NCBI RefSeq assembly: GCF_000397065.2
Contig: NZ_KE007329.1
Span: 17,750-81,749 of the forward strand
Direction: 5' to 3'
DNA from: Marinobacter lipolyticus SM19
GTDB taxonomy: Bacteria; Pseudomonadota; Gammaproteobacteria; Pseudomonadales; Oleiphilaceae
Length of the DNA stretch: 64,000 nt
Position 1 is the stretch's first letter. Each line of letters opens with the position of its first letter. The notes below the pieces were generated by a model. That model did not search any database. It had not been told where the DNA came from and was given only the letters and a program-made list of their open reading frames with translations. This document shows, one piece after another, positions 19,560 through 26,896 of this stretch. The translations under genes were made by a program, and so were the position numbers.

Positions 19560-20380
19560 TGAAAGGTATGGACTGGAATCAGAGGCAGGTATTGGTAACC
19601 GGCGGTGGCAGCGGCATTGGCCGGGAAATGGTCACCATGTTTCACGCGATGGGGGCAAAAGTTGCAACCGCGACCCTGGACCCGGATGAACTTGAGTCAT
19701 TGAAAGCAGAATTGGGTGATGGCCCTGGTGAATTCATTCCCATCCAGATGGACCTTACGACAGACGACGCTGTTGAAACGTTGATGCAGCAACTTGATGA
19801 CCAGGGATTCAGCGTAGAAGTGCTGGTGAACAATGCCGGGACTGGCTTGCTGGGCAACCACACCGAACTCGACACAAAGAGCGTGCGCAAAGCCCTGACT
19901 CTCAACATTCAGGTTGTCACCGAGTTGGTGGCAGTGGTTGCCAGGCGGATGATAGAGGAGGGAGTGCAGGGGCACATTCTCAATGTCGCCTCCATTGGTG
20001 GTTATGTGCCCGTCCCGAAGCTGGCAGCCTACGCCGGTAGTAAACACTATGTGATCGCCTTTACTCATGCCTTGGCCGATGAACTGGCGCCTCATGGGAT
20101 CTATGTAGGAATGCTATGTCCCGGAATAACCCGCACCAAGATATACGACGCCATGGGGCTATCGTCAGAGCAGCATAGCCGTGGGTCCATCAGCTCTCTT
20201 GCCGATCTGGTTGCGATGGATGCAGCACAAGTTGCCGAGTGCGGAATTCGGGCAATTGAGAAAAAGCAGCGGGTGGCGCTGCCCGGACTGAATAAGTTGG
20301 TTCCGGTTTCCTCCCTGTTCCCCCAACAATTTGTCTCGCGGATGCTTCAAGGAGTTGTTGGAAGCCGATCCGCCCGTTAA
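19559..20380 (+). CDS. Short-chain dehydrogenase/reductase
   Basis: Classical SDR of 273 residues with the Rossmann motif VTGGGSGIGREM, the NNAG motif in VLVNNAGTG and the catalytic Tyr-Lys in AAYAGSKHYVIAF (YxxxK shifted as YAGSK), after the active-site region NVASIGGYV. The substrate cannot be told from sequence. It lies between the AraC regulator and a lipoprotein esterase and probably oxidises or reduces an alcohol or ketone released by that enzyme. A second ATG nine bases inside the gene could be the true start. Confidence 0.85.
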   Translation: MKGMDWNQRQVLVTGGGSGIGREMVTMFHAMGAKVATATLDPDELESLKAELGDGPGEFIPIQMDLTTDDAVETLMQQLDDQGFSVEVLVNNAGTGLLGNHTELDTKSVRKALTLNIQVVTELVAVVARRMIEEGVQGHILNVASIGGYVPVPKLAAYAGSKHYVIAFTHALADELAPHGIYVGMLCPGITRTKIYDAMGLSSEQHSRGSISSLADLVAMDAAQVAECGIRAIEKKQRVALPGLNKLVPVSSLFPQQFVSRMLQGVVGSRSAR

Positions 20381-20398
20381 CGCGAAGGACATCCTCAA

Positions 20399-22576
20399 AT
20401 GACATTAAAAAATAAAAACAAAATCATCCTTACTTTGACCACTGTGCTTCTTGCCGCCTGTGGCGGCGGAAGCGACAAACCTTCGGCGGTCGAGTCGGAC
20501 CAGATTTCCAATGCACCCAGAGACGAAACGCCACAACTGGAGTCGCCTGTGCATTCACAATGCGTTCGCGACAGTTGGGTAGCTGGCACGACCGAACTGT
20601 GCCAGGGCGTCCTGACCTATTACGACTATGTCTATGATGACTACGGCGCGGATGCCGGACTTGTCTCTATGGACCCGGCATTGCTGAACCTGCTGAATCG
20701 GGGAGGGCAGCTCGGGTTGCCCACTGCGAACACCCCCGGGCTCCTTTCTCCTGCAGCTGGTGATCAGCGTTACCCGACTGGACGGGAAAATACCGCAGAC
20801 CTTGTCAGGCTGAGCCTGGCAATTAAGCAAAACAAACTGATAGTGATGGCCGAGCTCAACACTATGTTCAATCCGGATGATGCGATTCTGGGAGTCGCTA
20901 TCGATACCAATCCGGAGGGCGATTCCGGTGGTGGTAACTGGGGTGAGATCAATGTCAGTAGTGACGGTTGGGATCAGACCTATTTCGCGCATCACGGAGA
21001 CCCAGACACCAATACCCTGTCCCTGACCGCTCCGTTACCCGAAGGGGAGCACTGGCGTATTCAGGCTGCCGTAGCAAAAGCGGACGGTACGGTGATGAAC
21101 GTAGCGTTCCGTGGCCCACACGAAGAAGCTAAAGCCGATGGCGGGGTAAATCAGGTACTACCGGCTTCGGGCAACTTCTGGGAAGATCGCCAGGCGGCAG
21201 AGTTGGCTGACGGCGACATCAGCGCGTTTGGCCAGATGGTCAACGTCTCCGATCTTCGCAATGGCGTCACGCAAGTGGCCGAAAAAACGACTGGCTTCCA
21301 TCAGCGAGTGTATACATCAGCCTACCCATTGGGAGAAGGCATCGCCATGCCTGCAGAAGATGGACGGGATGGCGGGGGGCTGTTCTGCGGTCAGTCGTTT
21401 ACTTACCTCGGCAAGTACCAGCCGTATGGCGTCTATGTTCCTGAGGGTGATCATGCTGATAAGCCGGGCATGATGGTGGTGATGCATGGCTGTGAGGCGA
21501 ACCATGCCAGCCAGATAAACCAAACCAACATGCAAAGACAATTTGGTGACGACCTCAATCGAATTCTTGTTTCGCCTTTGGGAAGAGGGCCTTATGGCTT
21601 TTATACCGGGCCGTCCGAACGGGATGTTCTGGATGTCATGGAGGATATAGAACAAGCTTATGACATTGATCCGGATCGCATTTTCGCTTCTGGTTATTCC
21701 ATGGGGGGCTTTGGCGCTCTTCATATGGCGACCCATTACCCGGATCGATTCGCGGGCATGGTAAGTTGGGTGGGGCATACGGGTGATCTGATCAATAAAC
21801 CCAGCGTTCAACCCCTGGTGGACGAACTTCTCAATACCACATCGGAGGTTTTATTGCGGCCAGTATTGGCGTCGATCCTGGGCAGTATTGCAGACCCTCA
21901 AACCGGTACCGAAAATGTCATCGACTACCTGGAGAATTTACGCCACGTGCCCAGTGCCCATTTATACGCTGGCGCAGATGAACTGGTTCCAATACACGAA
22001 GCTCTGGCTATTGCTCAGCGACTCTCGCTCACAGAGGGTGTTGAATATTACTTTTACCTGCACCCAGTTGCGGAACATTTAACACTATTGTTGTTTGATA
22101 ATTGGGCTAAAGAAGCCCAGTTGAGTGCTGACTGGGCCAGGGTATTAAACCCATCTCGCGTCAGTTACCGGTTTGATCCACGCTTCGACTACCCGGATCT
22201 GGATATTATTCATGATAAAGCCTATTGGGTGAGCAATTTGCGGGCCCGTAGCGTGAATGAGGCCTTTATTGATTTGTCGGCACCGGGTTGTAATGTCAGT
22301 GATCCGGCTTTTGACGTGGGAACCGGCCTGGGCGCATCGCCGCTACCATGGGCTGGCAGCTATCGACTGGCTGAGGGGGTTATCCCTGCCGCTCCGTCCC
22401 TGACCCTGAGCGGGAAGTTGGAGAATGTAGCCAGTGCCACGCTGGACCTGGAATCAATTTGCCTGAAGGGTATGGCCTTCTACTACGACATCGACAGCGA
22501 TGGGCCGGCTGTTCTTGAACTGAGCGATGGCCGTGTACTGAATCTGGTGGCGGGTAAGAATGAAGGTCTGTTCTGA
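20399..22576 (+). CDS. Lipoprotein esterase / PHB-depolymerase-like hydrolase
   Basis: Large secreted alpha/beta hydrolase of 725 residues. A lipoprotein signal (ILTLTTVLLAAC) anchors it at the envelope with Cys21. Residues 60-290 form a beta-rich region I do not recognise. The hydrolase part (about 320-590) has the oxyanion-type MVVMHGCEAN, the nucleophile elbow GYSMGG with Ser434, and candidate acid and base Asp527 (YAGADELVP) and His560 (VAEHLTL). This architecture resembles poly(3-hydroxybutyrate) depolymerase/esterase LpqC-like proteins. A beta-rich C-terminal extension follows. The substrate is uncertain: polyester, aryl ester or polysaccharide ester. It ends the AraC-SDR operon. Confidence 0.75.
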   Translation: MTLKNKNKIILTLTTVLLAACGGGSDKPSAVESDQISNAPRDETPQLESPVHSQCVRDSWVAGTTELCQGVLTYYDYVYDDYGADAGLVSMDPALLNLLNRGGQLGLPTANTPGLLSPAAGDQRYPTGRENTADLVRLSLAIKQNKLIVMAELNTMFNPDDAILGVAIDTNPEGDSGGGNWGEINVSSDGWDQTYFAHHGDPDTNTLSLTAPLPEGEHWRIQAAVAKADGTVMNVAFRGPHEEAKADGGVNQVLPASGNFWEDRQAAELADGDISAFGQMVNVSDLRNGVTQVAEKTTGFHQRVYTSAYPLGEGIAMPAEDGRDGGGLFCGQSFTYLGKYQPYGVYVPEGDHADKPGMMVVMHGCEANHASQINQTNMQRQFGDDLNRILVSPLGRGPYGFYTGPSERDVLDVMEDIEQAYDIDPDRIFASGYSMGGFGALHMATHYPDRFAGMVSWVGHTGDLINKPSVQPLVDELLNTTSEVLLRPVLASILGSIADPQTGTENVIDYLENLRHVPSAHLYAGADELVPIHEALAIAQRLSLTEGVEYYFYLHPVAEHLTLLLFDNWAKEAQLSADWARVLNPSRVSYRFDPRFDYPDLDIIHDKAYWVSNLRARSVNEAFIDLSAPGCNVSDPAFDVGTGLGASPLPWAGSYRLAEGVIPAAPSLTLSGKLENVASATLDLESICLKGMAFYYDIDSDGPAVLELSDGRVLNLVAGKNEGLF

Positions 22577-22711
22577 CGCCGCAATCAGTGGTGAAGAGCT
22601 TTTCGGCAGGCTTCAGGCCAGAATTGCATTCCAGCGTGAGGGATTTGGGTTGATAGGCAAGTATCTGGAATAGGGGCCCGACGGCCATTGCTCGAGTTCC
22701 TCTAACGGATC

Positions 22712-24118
22712 ATGATTCGGAAACCGAAAAATCAACAAGAATCAGGATCTCTCATGCCCCAATCGCCCCTGGCCCAACCCCTGAAACTCCCCTGCGGCGC
22801 TGTCTTACCCAACCGAATCGCCAAGGCCGCCATGACCGAAGGGCTGTCCGATGATCAATTGCACGCCACTCATCGGCATGAAACGCTCTATCGGCGCTGG
22901 TCCGATGGCGGTGCAGGGCTGCTGATCACCGGCAATGTGATGATTGATCATCGGGTGCTGGAACGACCGGGTAATGTGGCCATTGATCCTGCACCGGCGG
23001 AGGGCGAGCCTGGGGGTATGGCGCAACTGCGGGCCTGGGCCAAAGCCGGTACCCGCAACGGCAACCATTTGTGGATGCAGATCTCTCATGCCGGCCGCCA
23101 GTCGCCGCGCTATGTTACTTCGCGGCCGATGGGGCCCTCGGCGGTTCAGCTGTCGCTGATGGGCAACTATGCCCGCCCGCGGGCGCTGACGGAGCCGGAG
23201 ATCCTGGACTTTATCCAGCGTTTTGCCAACGTCGCCAGGATTGCCAAAGACGCGGGCTTCACTGGTGTTCAGGTGCATGGGGCCCATGGTTATTTGCTGT
23301 CGTCGTTTCTTTCACCGGTGACCAACCAACGGACGGATCGCTGGGGCGGGGCTCTGGAGAATCGTGCCCGTTTCCTGCTGGAAGTAGTTCGTGCGACCCG
23401 CGCGGCCGTGGGGCCGGAGTTTCCGGTGGCGGTAAAGCTGAATTCCGACGATTTCCGCAAGGGCGGGTTTACGCTCGATGAGTCTGTGCGCGCGGTGCGC
23501 TGGCTCAATGAGGAGGGTATTGATCTGCTGGAGGTGTCCGGCGGCACCTACGAACAGCCGCGGCTGCTCGGGTACAGCGGTGATGCCGACACGGCGAGCG
23601 ATGGGCCGGCCATGAGGGAAAACACTCGCAAGCGGGAGGCTTACTTCCTGGATTATGCCCAGACGATTCGTGAGGTGTGCGATTGCCCGCTGATGGTCAC
23701 CGGTGGATTCCGGACGTGCACGTTTATGGAAGAGGTGGTTGCCAGCGGCGAAACTGATGTGGTGGGCCTTGGCCGACCGCTCTGCACGGAACCCGATACG
23801 CCCAGGGACCTGCTTGAGGGCTGCATCGATAAGACCATTTGCCACGAGGATCACGTCAAACTTGCTCAGCGGGGCTTTTTCTCCCCGACCAGTCCGCTGA
23901 TGCCATTCAAAATAATAAACGTGCTTGGCGGTCAGGCCTGGTACTACCAGCAGATTTTCCGGCTGGCAGATGACGAAGAGGCTGATCCGAATCTGGGTAT
24001 CCTCAAGGCGATTGGCGCTTATCTGAAAGATGAACTGAGCCGGGCCCGGCGGGTGAAGAAGTCCCGCCGTCACCAGAGCTCTATTTCAGAAGCAGTCGCT
24101 GAACAGAGTGGGGCATGA
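22712..24118 (+). CDS. NADH:flavin oxidoreductase, old-yellow-enzyme family
   Basis: FMN-dependent TIM-barrel reductase of 468 residues, like the N-terminal half of 2,4-dienoyl-CoA reductase and without the second FAD/NAD domain. Family motifs are LPNRIAKAAMTEG, WMQISHAGRQSPRYV, GVQVHGAHGYLLSSFLSPVTN, RTDRWGG and VTGGFRTCTFMEEVV. An ATG 42 bp downstream (MPQSPLAQPLKLPCGAVLPN) is an alternative start closer to family length. The C-terminal 50 residues are basic and extra to the barrel. Its 3' end overlaps the convergent SDR gene by 38 bp. Likely reduces alpha,beta-unsaturated carbonyl compounds. Confidence 0.9.
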   Translation: MIRKPKNQQESGSLMPQSPLAQPLKLPCGAVLPNRIAKAAMTEGLSDDQLHATHRHETLYRRWSDGGAGLLITGNVMIDHRVLERPGNVAIDPAPAEGEPGGMAQLRAWAKAGTRNGNHLWMQISHAGRQSPRYVTSRPMGPSAVQLSLMGNYARPRALTEPEILDFIQRFANVARIAKDAGFTGVQVHGAHGYLLSSFLSPVTNQRTDRWGGALENRARFLLEVVRATRAAVGPEFPVAVKLNSDDFRKGGFTLDESVRAVRWLNEEGIDLLEVSGGTYEQPRLLGYSGDADTASDGPAMRENTRKREAYFLDYAQTIREVCDCPLMVTGGFRTCTFMEEVVASGETDVVGLGRPLCTEPDTPRDLLEGCIDKTICHEDHVKLAQRGFFSPTSPLMPFKIINVLGGQAWYYQQIFRLADDEEADPNLGILKAIGAYLKDELSRARRVKKSRRHQSSISEAVAEQSGA

Positions 24119-24899
24119 ACCGGGTGATAAAGGCGCCGGCGTAGGTCTGCGGCGTAACCAGATATCGCGGCTTGGGCCGCGCCGCTTCTGCAGCCCGGTA
24201 AATCTTTTTGGCAACGTCCGACGCACTGGCCGTAAACGGCTTCAATTTAGCGCCTGGCGCGAGAGCGGCTTCCATGGCTTCGTACTTCTCCTTGTGCACC
24301 GCGCTCGCCCGGCTGGTCACGGGCTGCAAGGCAGCCAGGGCATGTTCCCTGAAGCGGGTTGCCACGGGCCCCGGTAGCACCAGCGAGACACTTTCCAGGC
24401 TTTTGCTGCCCCGTTCATCAAACCAGAAGCTGTCGTGAGCCGCGTTCATAGCGGACTTCGCGGCACAATAAGCGCCTTTCATTTGTTGGGGCGTAATGGA
24501 TAAGACGGAGCTGACAGCGATGACCCGTAACGGTATTCCGTGTCGTTCGCAGAGCCTCAGACAGACAGCGGCCAGCTTGATCGGGCCGAATACGTGGGTG
24601 CTGAATTGCTTGAGCCACATGGCCTCGGACAGATCGCGAAGGGCCCCGAATTGCCCGTAACCGGAGTTGTTGACCAGAATAACCCGCTTGGCCCCCGCGA
24701 TTTCGGTTTCCAGCGCGCCCGAAAGGCTATCAATCTGGTCAAAGGACTCAAGATCCAGTGCCAGTTCCAGAGCTGCTGACTCAACGCCACTTGGCTGTCG
24801 GGACAGGGCGATAACCCTATAGCCGTTTCGGGCAAAGAGGGCGCAGGCTTCACGGCCAATGCCGGCACTGGCACCGGTTACCAGGGCAAGTTTTGCCAT
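24081..24899 (-). CDS. Short-chain dehydrogenase/reductase
   Basis: SDR of 272 residues with LVTGASAGIGREA at the N-terminus, NNSG in place of NNAG, the catalytic Ser region IAVSSVLSI and YCAAKSAM (YxxxK). The C-terminal portion (RPKPRYLVTPQTYAGAF, FMPHSVQRLLLK) resembles SDRs often seen with fatty-acid or steroid metabolism genes. It is convergent with the OYE-like gene and overlaps it at the 3' ends. The substrate is unknown. Confidence 0.87.
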   Translation of the reverse strand: MAKLALVTGASAGIGREACALFARNGYRVIALSRQPSGVESAALELALDLESFDQIDSLSGALETEIAGAKRVILVNNSGYGQFGALRDLSEAMWLKQFSTHVFGPIKLAAVCLRLCERHGIPLRVIAVSSVLSITPQQMKGAYCAAKSAMNAAHDSFWFDERGSKSLESVSLVLPGPVATRFREHALAALQPVTSRASAVHKEKYEAMEAALAPGAKLKPFTASASDVAKKIYRAAEAARPKPRYLVTPQTYAGAFITRFMPHSVQRLLLK

Positions 24900-25045
24900 A
24901 GTGGATGTCCTTTGGTTTGAGACCAGACCTGCTGAAAGGGGAGGATGGCAGTGACGCCCTTAGTCCTGAACGGTCAGGAAACCGGATTGCGAGGCAGTTG
25001 TTGCAAAAAATGCAACAGTTCAATCTTGAAGCCTGCCGCCCCACT

Positions 25046-25462
25046 TCACTCAAACATATCAGAAAAAACCCGCGCAAATTCCTTGAAGTCATTCAAATGG
25101 AACTTGCAGATGGAGAAAACAATTTCCCAATTCACCTCGTCATAGTTATGAACCATCACGTTCCGGAAGCCGACGGATTTTCTCATACGCTCAGCGAGAC
25201 CATGATCGATGATGCCGGACGTTGCCAATGCTTCGAATGTTTGCCCCATGGTTTTCGGTGAAGTTGCCCCGGCATGTTCGGCGAGCCAATGAGAGGCGAT
25301 ATCGACGCACATCTGCACGGCCCGTGTCAGGTTCAGTGAGATGATATCCTGCGCATCCACATCTTCCAAAAGCGCTGAAAGATTCTTTGGTAACCTGGAC
25401 TCCACTCGCTCGATACAGCGCCTGAGAGATTCCAGTTTCTGTGCTACGAGTTGTTCATCCAT
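25046..25462 (-). CDS. hepT: HepT-like HEPN-domain RNase toxin
   Basis: DUF86/HepT family protein of 138 residues. The HEPN catalytic RX4HXY motif is intact: R100, H105, Y107 in RNVMVHNY. In the MntA-HepT family such proteins are RNase toxins silenced when their nucleotidyltransferase partner AMPylates the motif tyrosine. The gene overlaps the 3' end of the nucleotidyltransferase by 19 bp and is translated second. It lies about 580 bp from the divergent SMC defence operon. Confidence 0.88.
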   Translation of the reverse strand: MDEQLVAQKLESLRRCIERVESRLPKNLSALLEDVDAQDIISLNLTRAVQMCVDIASHWLAEHAGATSPKTMGQTFEALATSGIIDHGLAERMRKSVGFRNVMVHNYDEVNWEIVFSICKFHLNDFKEFARVFSDMFE

Positions 25463-25857
25463 GCCCGGCGTCGCCCTTCGAGTATGCGTTTCTGGTAGGG
25501 TACAAAATCTTCGTTTTCCATAATGTTACGAAATATCAGTTCGCCCCAGTAACGTCTGGGGCCCAGCACTTGAATGCCGTTGGAGACAATCTGGTCCAGG
25601 AGCGGTTGGCCGGCAGTGCGCAGGTCTATCAGGTCGACGGGCCGATTGAAGGCCAGTGCAAGTGCCTCGGTTATGGCAATGCGTTCATCAGCGGTTAGCC
25701 GCTTATCGGCCTGCACGGCCACGTCGATGTCGCTGTCCGGGCGTTCTGCAGCGTGTGCCATAGAGCCGAACAGAACGGCGAAGCGGATATCAGGAAACCG
25801 CCCCAACTGGTCGCGAAGCTCTGCTATTTCAGTGCGCTCTGGTGTTTTTGTTTGCAT
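25444..25857 (-). CDS. mntA: MntA-like nucleotidyltransferase antitoxin
   Basis: Minimal nucleotidyltransferase of 137 residues. The signature GSM-x10-DxD is visible as LFGSMAHAAERPDSDIDVAV with G31, S32, D43 and D45. In characterised homologues it AMPylates HepT and so blocks the HEPN RNase. The downstream gene overlaps it, which supports a coupled antitoxin-then-toxin pair. The C-terminus (PYQKRILEGRRRAWMNNS) is longer than in the smallest MNT proteins. Confidence 0.88.
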   Translation of the reverse strand: MQTKTPERTEIAELRDQLGRFPDIRFAVLFGSMAHAAERPDSDIDVAVQADKRLTADERIAITEALALAFNRPVDLIDLRTAGQPLLDQIVSNGIQVLGPRRYWGELIFRNIMENEDFVPYQKRILEGRRRAWMNNS

Positions 25858-25971
25858 ATCTACGGTTCTGCTTTACGGCTATAAAAAGAGCTTACCAGAG
25901 TTTAGCGCTTATTTTTCCTTTCCACTTTCAAAGGCCCGACTGATTTGGGTCTGGTCAGAGAGTGAGTTGGT

Positions 25972-26006
25972 GGGGGGGGGCAACTTGTAAAGATTTCTTA
26001 CAAGTT
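25972..26006 (+). promoter_or_regulatory. G9 tract followed by a 9-bp inverted repeat upstream of the SMC operon
   Basis: Nine consecutive G residues (25972-25980) are followed at once by AACTTGTAA (25982-25990) and TTACAAGTT (25998-26006), a perfect inverted repeat with a 7-bp spacer. Both lie 33-67 bp before the first gene of the operon. The repeat could be a repressor site. No convincing -35/-10 pair is visible, so transcription start is unresolved. The rest of the divergent gap (25858-26038) holds no gene. Confidence 0.45.
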
Positions 26007-26038
26007 CAGTGGGAGGGCGGTCGAGAGGTCAAATGTAA

Positions 26039-26896
26039 GTGGAAGCATTACAGTCTGGATGTGGTGATGGCACACTATTGAAAAACCAATCCCAGAGAAG
26101 CCATGGTGCACCCTTGAATGACTACCTCGAGAAAATCCTCCGTGGCCAGCCCATTAACTACGAAGCGTTCCTGAAGAAACTTCCGGAGCCGTTTCGCCGC
26201 CGCCATAGGGAGTTCTTTGCGACCGAAAAGGTGCAATCCAACCGCTGGGTTGTCACGATCCTGGATGAAAGCGCTTTCGCGGAGCTGCAGAATTTAGCGC
26301 AGGCGCCGGTAAGCCGGGTCGACGCCGCGAAAAAAGGCGATTCCCACCGCCATGGTACCGAGGTTAGCTTTCTCCTGGTTTACCATCAGGGCCTGGCGTC
26401 CAGCCGGCCGGATGTAGCCGTTATTGGGACGGAGTCCGTTGATATTGGTTTTCATCGGGCCCGGTCCGTGCTGGTGGTGGAGAACGAGCGCAATTTCTTC
26501 CAGTATCCCCAGATGCTGAGCTTTGCCAGTGAGGCATTGGGAAGGCCTCTGGAACTGGCCAATTGTGATGTGGTGCTGGGCGGTGGCAACCGGGTTACCC
26601 GGGGCGCGATTCTTGACTGGTTGAAGGGCTACGAAGAAGTATTCTGCGCATTCGATTATGATGCCGGTGGTCTGCAAATGTTCTCGACGGTAGCAGCCTC
26701 TCTCGGTGACAAAGCCACGTTCGTGCAGCCAACCGACTGGCAGCCCTGGCTAGACCGTTTCTGCAAGGTGCCGGACAGCACTGAGCGGTTTACCAAGGCG
26801 CTTTCACTGGCCGAAGCGCTTGGATTTGTATCCCTGGCAGAGGCCTTTCGAGCCACCGGCAAATTCATGGAACAGGAGATGATTCTGGATGAGTGA
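26039..26896 (+). CDS. jetD: Toprim-domain nuclease subunit, JetD/MksG-like
   Basis: Toprim-containing protein of up to 285 residues. Toprim acidic residues are visible: Glu148 in VLVVENERNF and Asp206/Asp208 in AFDYDAGGLQMF. In Wadjet (JetABCD) and MksBEFG systems the Toprim subunit is the endonuclease that cuts circular DNA extruded by the SMC motor. Those proteins usually have about 390 residues with an extra N-terminal domain, so this one is short. The GTG at 26039 comes directly after an in-frame stop codon; no classical ribosome-binding site decides the start, and a TTG near 26114 is possible. Its stop overlaps the SMC gene by 8 bp (ATGAGTGA). Confidence 0.72.
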   Translation: MEALQSGCGDGTLLKNQSQRSHGAPLNDYLEKILRGQPINYEAFLKKLPEPFRRRHREFFATEKVQSNRWVVTILDESAFAELQNLAQAPVSRVDAAKKGDSHRHGTEVSFLLVYHQGLASSRPDVAVIGTESVDIGFHRARSVLVVENERNFFQYPQMLSFASEALGRPLELANCDVVLGGGNRVTRGAILDWLKGYEEVFCAFDYDAGGLQMFSTVAASLGDKATFVQPTDWQPWLDRFCKVPDSTERFTKALSLAEALGFVSLAEAFRATGKFMEQEMILDE

